A stretch of 64,000 nucleotides of DNA from Laccaria trichodermophora (lineage: Eukaryota > Basidiomycota > Agaricomycetes > Agaricales > Hydnangiaceae), in contig JACTVC010000023.1 of the NCBI GenBank assembly GCA_018417955.1, positions 434,001-498,000 on the forward strand. Reading direction: 5' to 3'. Both the position numbers and the translations under genes were made by a program. Positions 1 to 11,446 of this stretch are shown in pieces; position 1 is the first letter of the stretch, and every line of letters starts with the position of its first letter. The notes under the pieces were generated by a model. That model was not told where the DNA came from and ran no database searches. It saw only the letters and a list, made by a program, of their open reading frames with translations.

Positions 1-1
1 A

Positions 2-778
2 ACATCGACGGATGTCGTCGCTACTGTCGTACCTCCAACAAACTTGGATAATCAAGTACCCCCGCCCTCTTCTATCGGAACCGCCCCTCATACCATCTCC
101 GTCAAATCAGGGATATTGATTATCGTTTCTTTCTTCGCTTTTTTCATCATTTTGATGGTGTTACGAGGAGTTTTACATCATGTCCCCATCCTCCTCACGC
201 TGTTCAACAGCATGTTTCTGGCGGGCACGATCATTTTTGGTGGCGGACCAGTGGTGATTCCCCTCCTTCGAGATTATGTTGTGCAGCCGGGATGGGTCTC
301 ACCACGCGATTTTCTGCTTGGCCTTGCAATCATACAGTCCATGCCTGGGCCCAACTTCAACTTCGCTGTCTACCTAGGTGCAATGACTGTTGCCGGTTCC
401 GCCTCTTCTCATTCCATTCCCACCGTGATTGGTGCGATCCTCGCCAGCTTGGGCATCTTTACCCCAGGGCTTTGGCTCTCGGTTGGCTTCCAGGCGATCT
501 GGAGGTCTTTGCGAAAACGTAGAGAGGTCACATGTCTTCTGCGGGGCATCAATGCCACCGCAGTGGGTCTTGTCTTTACGGCTGTCTACCGCCTTTGGGA
601 GGTTGGGTACCTGACTGCTCAGGACAGCCAAGGTATCAGCTTAGGAAAAAACCCATGGTGGCTAGTGGTGGCGGCTTGCACATTTTCCTCTGTCGAATGG
701 TTCTCCGTACCGCCTTTCGTGGCTATCTTAGCCGGGGGCGTCGCAGGTCTTGGCTGGTGGGGTGCGGTCAAGCGTTAG
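2..778 (+). CDS. CHR-family chromate transporter, C-terminal half (5' end outside window)
   Basis: Membrane carrier of the chromate ion transporter (CHR/ChrA) family, whose bacterial members export chromate; the substrate in this fungus is inferred. The frame is open to the left edge, so the N-terminal half lies outside the window. The visible part starts with a hydrophilic linker, then a membrane domain carrying the family's second-half motif FGGGPVVIPLLRD (near 235-275) and LPGPNFNFAVYLGA-like residues (here SMPGPNFNFAVYLGA, about 338-380), followed by several hydrophobic segments and the ending GLGWWGAVKR. CHR proteins are built from two homologous halves, and this is the second. A damaged tandem copy follows at 1168-2775, with the same motifs in the same order, so the pair arose by local duplication. 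The first 43 bases are coding if the exon extends leftwards; the upstream splice site cannot be judged. Confidence 0.88.
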   Translation, partial: TSTDVVATVVPPTNLDNQVPPPSSIGTAPHTISVKSGILIIVSFFAFFIILMVLRGVLHHVPILLTLFNSMFLAGTIIFGGGPVVIPLLRDYVVQPGWVSPRDFLLGLAIIQSMPGPNFNFAVYLGAMTVAGSASSHSIPTVIGAILASLGIFTPGLWLSVGFQAIWRSLRKRREVTCLLRGINATAVGLVFTAVYRLWEVGYLTAQDSQGISLGKNPWWLVVAACTFSSVEWFSVPPFVAILAGGVAGLGWWGAVKR

Positions 779-1167
779 TATCGGAAGTCATCTCTTCAAT
801 AACTGAATCCATATCTCTTCTTTGTATACAAGCGCGAGTCGGACAACCAGTCGAGTTCAATTCAAATTACAATCTTTCTCGTACTCCAATCTACGCTCAA
901 CCGTGACGGTTGAGAACGTTTACCCTTTTGTGACAGTGAGACGTCGTCAACCGAAGCTCGACCAGTAACAGGGTCCGAATGACTTCCCTGGGAATGGCGT
1001 ATTGATCCTGAGAATGGCGTATTAATCCTGAGAATGGCGACTTTGTGCGTGCGATGTATGGTGTATCGATAGCGACCAGAACCTCGATTCACGGGAGGGC
1101 GCGTTCCGCTTGGCTCTCATCGGTTTGACCCTCACGACTTGAAAGAATGTAATGTCTCTCCACACCG
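779..1167. repeat. Spacer between CHR copies with a 20-bp tandem repeat
   Basis: This 389-bp spacer has no convincing coding region. At 992-1040 a 20-bp unit (gaatggcgtattgatcctga) occurs twice with one change and then partially a third time. The rest presumably holds the 3' end of the upstream CHR gene and the promoter of the damaged copy; no clear TATA element was recognised. Confidence 0.6.
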
Positions 1168-2775
1168 ATGCGGACTGTGGCGGCTGGCCTACAGGAAACT
1201 ACGGGCGTACTCCGAGAAGACCGCCTTCCATACCAGGCCACAGGGCTTGGAGCGCGTTTGTGGGATGTCTTCGGACGCACATACGATCTCGGCTTCACCT
1301 GCTTTGCCCACCAGTCCATTTCCAGATTTTCCACCACAGGTTTGTCGATGGTCTTGGTAAAACTCCTTGGGTCGATGAACAAACTGTGACGTTCAAGTCA
1401 ACTATCACAACTCACTTTCTCTCTGACAATTATCCACGCTTTAGTATCAGGAACTGTTCGCTATATCTCAAGCTTTACCCGGCCCTGCCTCGACGAAAAT
1501 GCTCTTCGCCATCGCCCAGATACACGCAGGGCTCATACCCGCTTTCTTCGTCTTTCTTCTCTGGACACTCCCTGGAGCCGTTGCAATGTACGGACTCTCC
1601 CTCGGCGTTAAGAGGATCAACGATACCCTACCAGATCCTGTGTACGCGTTGCTATCTGGTATCAACGCGGCCGTTGTTGGAATCATCGCCCTTGCCGCTG
1701 TTCAGTTGGCCAGAAAGGCAGTTACAGACAAGTTGACACGGAGTTTGGTCTTTCTTGGGGGATGTTCGGCACTTTGTTATAACGCTATCTGGTACCTCCC
1801 GGTGCTTGTCTTATCGGGCGGTATCGTAGCAGTTGCATGGGATTGTTTCCTCCAACTGTGGTTCAGAACATTGCAAATTAGACGACGCAGGAAAACTTCA
1901 GATGTTCCCGAGGCCCCACCGGAAATTGAACAAACGCCTTCGCCACAGAATGATGGCCTAGGGCGCACATATGTTGACGGATCCCATCATCTCAGCCTTG
2001 TGCCAAAGTCAATGAGTGATGTTGCCACCTTGACGCATCCAGTGGTCGACCAAACCCTCCAACCCTCATCCAACGAAATCCCCCCTCATACTATCTCTGT
2101 CAAGTTGGGGATAGCGATCATTATCGCATTCTTCATCGTCTTCACAGCTTTGATGACTGCACGCGCAGCGTTGCATACCATTCCCATCCTCGTATCGCTC
2201 TTCAACAATATGTTCCTCGCGGGCACGATCATCTTTGGTGGTGGGCCAGTGGTCATTCCCCTCCTTCGGGATTATTTTGTGGACCCAAGATGGGTCTCAC
2301 CACGCGATTTCTTGCTTGGTCTTGCAATTATACAGGGGCTGCCTGGGCCCAACTTCAATTTTGCGGTATATCTAGGCGCGATGACCGTTGCACGCTCCAC
2401 TTCCTCCCATTCTATTCCAACCGCGATCGGTGGGATCCTCGCTAGCTTGGGCATCTTCATGCCCGGGCTTTGGCTTTGGTCGGCTTTCAAAGTATCTGGA
2501 GGCCTCTGCGGAAACGCAGGGAGGTAACGTACTTTTTGCGCGGCGTCAACGCTGTGGCGGTGGGTTTTGTATTCACAGCTGTTTACCGTCTTTGGGAGAT
2601 CGGTTATCTTTCAGCCAAGAGTAGCAAAGGTACAAGCTTGGGGCAAGACCCGTGGTGGTTGGTGGTGGCTTCTGGTTCTTTCTCCGCTGTAGAATGGTTC
2701 TCCGTTTCGCCCCCTGTGGCTATCTTGGCGGGGGGCGTAGCAGGTCTCGGTTGGTGGGGTGTGGGCAAGAGTTAG
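1168..2775 (+). pseudogene. CHR chromate transporter, tandem copy with two frameshifts
   Basis: A nearly full-length two-domain CHR carrier. From ATG 1168 the frame reads RLWDVFGRTYDLGFTCF, then breaks at about 1307, where the family GGPPVH motif has lost about 4 nt, and resumes one frame over as PPVHFQIFHHRFVDGLGK. A GT-AG intron at 1386-1450 joins WVDEQT to ELFAISQALPGPAST, the classic first-half CHR signature. The long open stretch 1451-2527 covers the rest of half 1, a hydrophilic linker (about 1880-2090) and the start of half 2 (FGGGPVVIPLLRD, LPGPNFNFAVYLGA). A 1-nt loss near 2478, seen by aligning with the first copy, shifts the frame; the original frame continues to VGKS-stop at 2775. 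Two independent disruptions, one removing a conserved Gly pair, make a pseudogene most likely. Two sequencing errors are the alternative. Confidence 0.82.
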
Positions 2776-3428
2776 GCAATGTGATTTCTTCGTGAACTCC
2801 CTCAAAGAGAATGGTGAAGATAAGAGCATAGTTATTTTGAGGTTAACACCTTGTACTAGTTAGGTCCCAACATCGGATTGTAAACTTTCTCGAACGGATG
2901 AGATCGTGATGAAGGAAGCGACCTGAACGCGTAACTCTTTCGAGATTGACATCGTATGTTGGTTGGCTTTTGCTCTTGGAAAGATGTAACTTCTCCAACA
3001 TCTTGACGATTGAGATGGTGGTGCAAGCAAAGTACCGTTTCAACGGAGTTGCTTGATTGTTTTGAGGGGCAAACTGAGACGGACCCATGTCGACTGTTCA
3101 AATGGCGGAAGACCCATCGAAAAACACGAATGTAAATTCTACTGAGAGGAAAGCATATGGGACAGTGTTTTTTTAAATCTTGTTTAGACCTAGGACCAGT
3201 TACAATACGTAGTGCCAAGAGAGTTGAGAGAAATAGCACATTCTGTGTGACGTCGACTGGTGGACGAAGCTGGTTCAAGGAGCTTGTAGTACGGCTGGAA
3301 GAGGTATATATACAATAAAATCCAGCCCTGTATGTCTTAATCCTGACAACAAAAACGGAAGCATCATAGGTAAACGCACGTTGAGCATCAAGGGAATATA
3401 TACTGAAATCCGCTTTTCGAATTTCTGG
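2776..3428. other. Intergenic region between converging CHR copy and PHO84-like gene
   Basis: About 650 bp between converging genes. Short ORFs on the minus strand (2843-3278) have no recognisable domain and look like chance. Nothing else was recognised; it should hold the 3' UTRs of both neighbours. Confidence 0.5.
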
Positions 3429-5586
3429 TCACCTACTGAACTCGTGATTTCGAAGTTCTCTATCGAACTGACAGTTCCACGCCGAAAAGTTTTCTTTCAC
3501 GAAGCCTTCCTGTTTCTCGTTGGAAAGGTCTTCCAATGACCTACCCTTGGTCTCAGGTAAAATGAGCGTTGATAGTATCCCCGTTAGCATGAAGAAAGCG
3601 AAGATTTTCAAGCTGAAACGTGAGCGTCAGCACGAGCCGTGGGCAGGGAATGGAAGCCCGTACATGTGCTTGACAAACGAATTGGGACCGCCGATATCTT
3701 TGAGTTGAGCAAAGCCCACTTGAGCGATGATAGCGCCAAGTTTGCCGCTTGCTGCGGAAATTCCATGGGCAGTGGACCGATAGCGTGTAGGAAAAACTTC
3801 CCCAGGGATGATGAAAGTGGTGGTGTTGGGGCCAAAGTTTTGAAAAAAATTGGCAAGACAGTAGAGGACGACAAATACTTTGGTTGCGGAGGTTGTCGCT
3901 GTAAGATATTCATAGCAGAAACCTATGGAGCAATGAAAACCATATCAACCAAAAACTGAAATTACAAATAGGGAGATCGCACCCATGATAGTGAGAATAA
4001 TGGTAAGCATGGCGAAACCCAGAAGTTGGATCGGTTTACGACCCCATTTGTCAATGAAAAGGAATGATGCCCAGTAACCTGGAATTAGTCCAGCCACGGA
4101 GAGAATAAGGTTGCCAACACAAATATTCTTCAAGTTTTGGTAAACACCAGGAACACCTTGCGTCACTGGGGTACCGAAACCAATGGCTTGTAAAATGATA
4201 CCGGAATTGAGACCCAAGCCATAAAAAGCAATCTAAACGAAGAATACGGTATTGCAGCCACGAAGGTTGAGAAATCAAATTAGGCTTACATCGAGAGCGA
4301 ACCACGAGTAAGCAGCTCCGAAAAGGACTTGGAAGTTGGAACGTTGGCTAAAATGAGCAGTAAAATCTGACCAGGTTCCCCTCGGGGTCTCAATGCGGAT
4401 GATATTTTGCTCCTCGGGTGGAGGATTATTCGTGTCCAAGATAGTCTCGATGTCAGCGGAGGCTTGATTGATGTTGCGTTCGATGTCCATGGTAAAACGA
4501 GGGGTTTCTGGGATAGTAAGACGAAAATAAAGAGCGATGACCCCTGGTACGCAGCCAAGGCCAATGAGGATTCGCCACATATAATCAATAGACGCAAGAT
4601 TCGTCATAGCAGGTTCATGGAGAATGGTGGTCTTGAAAGCAGCAGTGATAATAAAGCCAGTGAGGGCAGCAGCTTACGATCATTTCAGGACTGCAAGGGT
4701 AACGAAAGAAACAAAGAAACTCACTGAAATTTCCCCAGCCCTGAGCCGCAAAGACGACGGTCATCATACGACCACGAATTTTAGCGGGTGCAAACTCCGA
4801 CGTTATTATCGCGCTAAGCGGGTAATCGCCACCAATGGCGACCCCCATCTACAAGAAATCGAGTCAAAAGAACGTATATAACTAATAAAAAAAAGACAAA
4901 CGATGAAACGCCACATGGTGAGAGTGGCAATGATTGAGATAGCGGTAGAGCTCCCAGAGACGGCCTGAGCAAAAGTGGCGAATATCATCATTGATAGTTC
5001 CAAGCCGTCTAGAGTCGGAGGATGAATTAACTTTACATGGATCAGAAAAAAATGCTAGAACTCACACATCCGTTTACGACCAAGGGTATCGGCCAACCAA
5101 CCAAAGAGGAGCTGACCAAAAAGACTTCCAACTGGGCCCGCAACCTTTACACAGAGATCCTGATTCCTGTTGAGCTTCTGTTCTGAAGCCGGCAATGAGA
5201 TTAGCAGCATAGGGGAGGTATTTCGGCAGGAACTTGATCACACCGCTTCCATAAACGTAGCCCAACATCGTGGAAGCGATGTTGATCGCAAAAAGGTCGT
5301 ATCTGGAGGCGGGGTGAGCACCTTCGACTGCACTCTTTCGAATCTGACGCACGCATCAGTGAAAAAGCCAACACCAGCTGCACAGCACACTTTGGCGTGG
5401 AACCACCTTCACAGAGGATCGTCAGCGGCGATTAAGGATATCTGTAGAGGACGGATCGTACGAGAACTTGGCAGAATCAGCCTTCGCTAGTGCAGCACGG
5501 CGTCGCTCGTCCAAAAAGAGTCCCGCTTCAGCCGGGCGGCCTATAAACTTGTCTTCCCCTGATTCGAGCTCGTAGAAGCTGGACAT
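3429..5586 (-). CDS. PHO84-like inorganic phosphate transporter (MFS), 10 exons
   Basis: Plasma-membrane major facilitator of the phosphate:H+ symporter family, which takes up inorganic phosphate. Exons, minus strand: 5586-5462, 5406-5353, 5302-5244, 5182-5066, 5008-4902, 4848-4725, 4672-4290, 4232-3983, 3922-3664, 3612-3429; together 553 codons plus stop, a usual length for the family. All introns are GT-AG and the phases close. Motifs in order: [28 protein letters not shown], split by two introns; [18 protein letters not shown] (MFS A-motif); [53 protein letters not shown]; [25 protein letters not shown]; and a C-terminal [12 protein letters not shown]. These are hallmark PHO84 residues. 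Start ATG 5586 gives a short cytosolic head ([10 protein letters not shown]). No disruption was seen. It lies beside CHR and RTA1-like membrane proteins, but shared regulation is not evident. Confidence 0.92.
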
Positions 5587-6013
5587 GTAGTGGGGGTAGA
5601 AGAGAGCCCAGGACCGTCAGCTCCCACCTACTTGACGTGGTATGTTGACAGCTTGGCGTAAGTATTGGGACTCCAGTGCACTAACGCCGTTTTGTTAGTA
5701 TAAGGTCATACTCACGCCGAAAGGCACTCCCACGCTGTCACCCATCAATACAGTCGATTGGGGATGTCCGGACCAAGACCGGTTGGCCGCGTCTGTGCCT
5801 GACTACCTACCCTAAATGTTAAATTTCGGAGCGCACTTGGTTCTTATCACGAGAAACAACGAACGTTCTTACAGGCAGCCACTCATATCGCTCGTTGCAT
5901 ACTAAGTATGGTTATCGTCAAATGTCCAGACTAATCGTTGAGCGCTGCAGCGTGATCGTGATCGAATCTCACTACTATAAGTACTGTACAGGGGCATACT
6001 ACTTTCCTCAGTC
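5587..6013. other. Upstream region of the PHO84-like gene
   Basis: Non-coding sequence that should contain the minus-strand promoter of the phosphate transporter. No certain TATA box or PHO regulatory site was recognised. Short ORFs at 5895-6131 show no conserved residues. Confidence 0.4.
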
Positions 6014-6150
6014 GTTCTACCATCCGGCTGAGGTGAGTATTGTGCCCCGCCGCTCTTACACCATTAGTACTTACCCACATATCTCTCATAGGATATTCTA
6101 GGTACGGTACTAATGCTAGTTGTTCTACCATCCGGCTGAGGATATTCTAG
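6014..6150 (+). repeat. 29-bp direct repeat, one copy split by a 59-bp intron-like insert
   Basis: The 29-bp string running gttctaccatccggctgag + gatattctag is continuous at 6122-6150. In the first copy it is split into 6014-6032 and 6092-6101 by 59 bp that start gtgagt and end atag, with a CTTAC candidate branch site. Exact removal of that GT-AG insert recreates the second copy. The coding status of the surrounding sequence is unknown. Confidence 0.7.
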
Positions 6151-6400
6151 TCTACTTTCAACACAGACATGTTTGTTTGGCACTCCCACATAAAAACAAA
6201 TATCTGCAGTATTTGAAGCGCCGCCTCAACGCCCGCCGGGAGCTAGCCGCTAAAACATTAGCGGATCCTTCTCCTTTGAACAAGGTGAAAAATGACTGAA
6301 GACTGGAATATGTTGAGAAGGAGACTTTGAGTAAGAAATGGGTGGTCTTTCTTTTTGTTTGTGCACATGACCTTCCCAGTTTTTCAGGTTCATCAATTTG

Positions 6401-7113
6401 CAAGGGGGTTCAGGGATCTGAATGCTGGACCGGGGGTTGGGTAGGTAGGTTGGCTGTAGGCTGAAAAAAATATCTTTGGAACCCTCTATGAGATAGTCCT
6501 AAATTGGTTTTCCAAGGTGATTTACAGTATTCCTGCATGTAAAATATTATTGTATAGTACATTATCTTGACTGGATATTATATTTCATTATATCCAGCCC
6601 AATTTCTGGCTTCAAAATTGTTTTTCACAGTCTAATCTTCATCAAATTTTTGTCTAATGTTTTAATCAATCACAATTTACTGACAAAACAATTAGAGATC
6701 AGCTCTTGACACTGATGGGTATGCTGTGTGACCTGATTTCAAAACTCAAATCATCTTGATGCTTTCAACACATCAGACACTCTAAACGGATGCCTGTGTG
6801 GTATGGTAGTATTGCACTCAGAATGCAATGGCTTGGTAAAATGTAAAAGGGTTGGATGTGAGACTCAACAGGTGAGTATCAGTCTTGCACAAGTTACACT
6901 CACTTATTTTTGAGTACCACCTACAATGTGTTGCATTGGAGATAGCCCCACGAAATTGGGTATGCAAAGCCTTAGAGGATCAGTCAATGATGATGATGTC
7001 ATATTGCCATATATAGGCATGTGCCTGATTACGTAGGTAGGTAGGTCAAGCACACAGGGCCTTACAAAAAAATTCGACCCCAGCTACTTTTTTTAAATTC
7101 TTGAACCCCCTTG
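6401..7113. mobile_element. hAT-type MITE, copy 1 (CAAGGGGG family)
   Basis: A 713-bp non-autonomous element with terminal inverted repeats (left caagggggttcagg, right cttgaacccccttg). It is flanked by a perfect 8-bp target duplication, tcaatttg (6393-6400 and 7114-7121). An 8-bp duplication and CA...TG ends fit the hAT superfamily. It shares end and subterminal sequence (ggttgggtaggtaggt, and near the other end atgatgatgtcat) with the elements at 37646-38370 and 52274-52947. It has no coding capacity, so it would need a transposase in trans. Confidence 0.9.
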
Positions 7114-7121
7114 TCAATTTG

Positions 7122-8288
7122 GTACGTAAAACGCCAGGGATGCAGATGCAAGGCCACTCACCTAGGCTGACTTCAGGTGCCTCATGCATTCGTGTACATG
7201 GTTGATTTATACCCAAGCCTCAGTCTGGCCCCCAACTTTCAGGCTTTTCGGAAGTCGAAGTCGCAGGTGCACATATAGTGGAATTAAAATTGTAAGTACT
7301 CATACCGATTCTCATCATTCATTATTGTCGATCGCACTCACTCAAGATCTCCTTAGAAGTTAGGTAAACATGTACCTCGTATCTTCGAATAGAAAATTCC
7401 AAGCGCTGCTTACTTTCGTCCTTGAATGATGTCAAGCAAACAGGTGAATGATGGACAACTCTTCCGACGGAAGGTCCAGTCCCATACCAGTCGTCGCCAG
7501 TCATTATCAAGGACAGCGCCCTCCCTGAAATTAATTCGCCGCTCGGATTACCAACAAGCAGGAAGGTCCATCAAGCTGAGGTACTATTGAAAGCGGAACA
7601 GGGTTAGACGTGCACGGACGCGTCCTGGACGAATGACGATGGGGAAACGTGTGTTTCGTCTGGTATTATAGGTATGAGGGTACAATCATCATTTTTGAGT
7701 GACACTTCGCATTCAACACTTATCTTCAGAATTATTCGTCCTTCTCCGTATCCGCTTGACCATTTTATCTCGAAACACCATCGTATTCTAAATTGATGCA
7801 AACGATGATTTATCACCCTCTCGGACGTCCGCGTTCACACTGGGTTACGCACCCCACTAGAGTTGGGCTCATCACCGTACGTGTTCATTGCGATTTTTTT
7901 CACCTTTGACTATGAAATAATTGAAGTTGTGTAGGAATGGTTGTCGCCCTTCAACAACCTACAGAAGCCTCGCACTCTGCAGCATGGTATGCGTCTTTCG
8001 CCGCAGACGATGCGCTAACGCAAACTTTGGGGAAGCAAGTCACGCCGGAGGCAGGCTCTTTTGAATGACCGACGAACTATATTTACTCTAGGCGAGCTAG
8101 AATCTTTGAGTCGCTGCTCGTCTGATAGTTCTACTTTGAATAGAGAATCACCAAAGGCCCAATACGAGCAATAATTGCATGTGCGTGTCCCAATAAATAT
8201 TTTAAAACGTCCATTTGTCAACTACCTACAGAAAGTGAAAGGAACCACTAGCCAACCCTAGATGTACCATATGTAAAACATACATAGC
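7122..8288. other. Intergenic region without recognised features
   Basis: About 1.2 kb between the MITE and the 3' end of the RTA1-like gene. Minus-strand ORFs of 62-70 codons (7322-8221) lack recognisable domains. Nothing supported was found. Confidence 0.4.
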
Positions 8289-9688
8289 CTAAGCAGCACT
8301 CGTCTTCGACTCGGAGCTTGGCTCTGCAGCTAGGAAGACACCCGGATGCACAAAATTGAGGGTATATATGGCCAAAACAATCATCGCTCCGTCCAGGACG
8401 TCTACCATTTTTATTTTGTTAGAATAAATCTGGGAGTGGAACCAGAAGCACGCACTGAAATAAACCTGAGTCCCAATAATTCGTCCAGTCCATCCATCGC
8501 TCAGCTCGATTGTACGATATACTGCCCTGTACAAAGTTAATATGATGAGTAAGACATAACGGAAAAAAAAGTTGACTTAGGAGACGTACCGAATAAACAA
8601 GCACGTCGTGTTGAACGCCAGAGCCAGACTCATCACCTTAATGTTACGGTCAAAGAATCCATGCGTGGTGTCCCCACTGTTCAATCTGACTGGGCGTCTC
8701 TTGAAATACCGGATGTAGAATTCCAAAGCACAAGCGGAATAGACGGTAATGGTCACTGTGCACTCGTCAGCGTACTGCGGGTGCGAGAAGTTGTTTAAAA
8801 TAAGAACATACCAAGTTGGAATGCGATACCCCCAAGCATGATGTTGCCACCCTGTAGCGAAATTAGACTGATAAAAATAAAGTAGGTAGAAAGTGCTGCA
8901 TACCGTTCTCGGATTTCTGCCGTTGGGGACAGCGGTGGCTGCCAAGCCGCCTCCGAGACCTTGTATGACCAAAGAAATAACATCCTGCCGAGCATGAGAA
9001 CACATGAGGAAACTCGAGAAGGCTTATAGCCCTATAGTACTCACACATGTGCAAAAGACAATCGTGTCTAAAATTCTGTCAGTGAGAACAACGAACTGGG
9101 GACGACGAAATGTAGGGACTTACACCACTTTGGCGTAAGGCGGCTGTACGACGCACCAAGCCTTTTGATGATTAATCCGAAAATAACAAAGTTGGCAGCA
9201 AGGAGGGGCGTCGGGCCAATAATGGTCGCGCAAATTCTGCGGACAATATAATCAATCCCGGAGGCGCACGGGGAAAGTTTGGAGCACGTACTGCAGCTGG
9301 AACGGTGGATCAAGATACACAGAAAAGTGGGACCAAAGTCTGCCCGACCACCCAGCCACCTCGAGTGCTCCACAAAAGCAGGCGGTGAATATCAACCATT
9401 TCATGCGATAGCGGATTGATTGGAAGACGTGCACCACTGCCATGCGGAATCAATATAAAGTTAGAACCGCGTGGAGTCAACGAGGGAGGCAGCTGAACGT
9501 ACGAGTGGAGATGGAGAATAATACGATGAAGATGATCGCGACGTAGAGCGTTGGGACATATTGGTATGGCCCCGTGTCGTGATGTCGTGCTACCCCAGAT
9601 GGCAGAGTGACTGTAGACGTATGTAAGTCAGCATCTAAAATGTGACATGGAGCCAAGAAATCGTACCCGTTCCACTGGTAGAAGACAT
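8289..9688 (-). CDS. RTA1-like lipid-translocating membrane protein, 10 exons
   Basis: Fungal seven-helix membrane protein of the RTA1-like (lipid-translocating exporter) family, which includes yeast RTA1 and RSB1, linked to aminocholesterol resistance and sphingoid-base release. Exons, minus strand: 9688-9667, 9610-9503, 9436-9292, 9236-9124, 9067-9045, 8984-8904, 8851-8812, 8755-8590, 8526-8456, 8401-8289; 293 codons plus stop, with consistent phases. Diagnostic stretches: ALEVAGWSGRLW, IICATIIGPTPLLAANF-like, the IVFCTCDVISLVIQGLGGG core, GGNIMLGGIAFQL, an FYIRYFKRRP loop, RAVYRTIELSDGWTGRI, and VLDGAMIVLAIYTLNFVHPG near the C-terminus. Exon 1 (22 nt) encodes only MSSTSGT and exon 5 is 23 nt. 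The length is typical and no disruption was seen. The substrate cannot be read from the sequence. Confidence 0.9.
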
Positions 9689-11200
9689 AATTGGAGCAGA
9701 AGAAGGGAGTCTAGGTGACTCGGGGGTAAACTGACTCTGATCAATTAGAAGCAACACTCGTCGAGTTAAAAACGGTTCTGTCTTTCCGCAGTGGAAGGAG
9801 ATAAGTCCAGCTGAAGGCTTGGCGAGTGCACCGACCCTGGCAGTATGACCGCAGCTACAGCCTAAAGAAAAGGACACTTACGCAAATCGGTCAAATCGTC
9901 GCACAGCATTGATCTGAGTCTGTGCTTTGTACGTTCGGCAACACGGTTAACGATAGACGCCTGTCGCACACGACTTCAATCTTGTACGTGAAATATTAAA
10001 GGGTCGTGGTTTTAGCATCTGTAGTAGGAATCCACTTGAGACGCATATACGACCAGCACGAAAAGATTCGAGAGTGGTGGCTCTAGATCGAATCCAAGGA
10101 TCCCGATCGGAGCAAGACGATAGGTGTTCACCTTCTCGGCAGCGCAGTCTACGAGTACTGAGCGGCATAAAAACATAACGGCTGCGCAAAACCGCGTACC
10201 TTGACATCAAACATGAGTCTATTTTCATCTTTCGGACCTGGCCCCTAAATATAAATATTCGCAGTTCCCTCCGATGAACGGAAAAAAAGATAATGGAAGT
10301 GGATAATTATTGATTTTCACTCCGTTTACTGCGGGGGTCACTTTCGTAGCAGTGGCAGTCTTGGTTTAGTTGCCGTGGGCTTCGTCTCTCGTCGGCTGGT
10401 TGAATGAGTTGCTCGCCAATTTGAAAGGTCCGGAGGACGTCATCAACTCAAAGTGCGTCGGTGAACGGCACCTGTGAATCAGAGGTGTGAAAGTTGTTTG
10501 GGGTTGTGTTGATGGTGATCCTCAGACTTTAGAGTTCATCTACCGACTGCCAAGCTTCATTGCACAGCAACATCGATGGTGCGAGATGGTCCACGGCTGA
10601 TGATACTTGGATGTTATCAAGGTTAGGTACTAGTAGTGTAGGGTCACGGTACTTTTATCTGACCATTGTACACGTCTTTCGTTAGAAATGAGGCTGTAGT
10701 AATGAAAGAAGCCGCTGGAGACACGCGTCGAGTCATGCAAGATACGACTCGGCCATAGGTCATAAAAGGTTCCATTGACAGGGCTTGGCGAACGTGCACT
10801 AACAGTCATCTGTGACCTGTCTATGTTGCGAAAACACTGCCAATTACACTGCGCAGAAATGCGCACCTCGACTTTGATCACTGGCAGCAGCAGCAGCGCT
10901 GATAGACATATTTTCTTTTCGCTGCTGTGTTTCGAGGAGTCTGATCAGTCCGTAGTCCCTTTGATTGTGATTTCCTCGCTGCCTGGGTAACGGGCTGGGG
11001 AAAGATGGATCAAAAACGGCATTCGAAACGAAACCGTGACGGCGATGCACACGGTCGTCTGTCAACGTGTGGGGATCGTACTTTTTTGTGGCAGAGTGTT
11101 ATTTTAGGCTCGCTTCGTACCAGGCCTCTCCGAGCATGGATGGCAGCGTCGTTCGTCGAGCGCATGGCGCTGTTGTCTATTTGAAAAGGTATTTCCCATG
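9689..11200. other. Intergenic region upstream of the RTA1-like gene
   Basis: About 1.5 kb holding the RTA1-like promoter (minus strand). Several unspliced ORFs under 95 codons have no recognisable homology. A short CAG run lies near 10884-10896. Nothing else could be supported. Confidence 0.4.
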
Positions 11201-11345
11201 ATCAATGGCCCTCGTCAATTCTCCAGTGATTCTAATGGTATGCCCTATCGTGGCACCTAAGCTCAACTCAACGCAAACTACTCTCATGGGACGCGTCATG
11301 CCAGCGTTGACCTATGAATACAAAAACTCACTATGGCACTCAGAG

Positions 11346-11446
11346 TTCTTTGTCTGGGGATCGAACCCAGCTTTCGCGCATGAGAAGTGCATACTTAGGA
11401 AAACTAGTATGACAGGCGCGTGTATTGACCAATATACGAACAAAGA
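11346..11446 (-). tRNA. tRNA-Asp(GTC), intron-containing, copy 1
   Basis: Read on the minus strand: acceptor TCTTTGT pairs with ACAAAGA (discriminator A); D arm GTAT...ATAC with GG in the loop; anticodon stem CGCGC/GCGCG around CTGTCA; T arm CTGGG-TTCGATC-CCCAG. The anticodon is GTC (Asp). About 29 nt of intron follow position 37, the usual site for nuclear tRNA introns. Five A's in the plus strand just beyond the 3' end (near 11322-11326) give a T5 pol III terminator. Confidence 0.88.
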
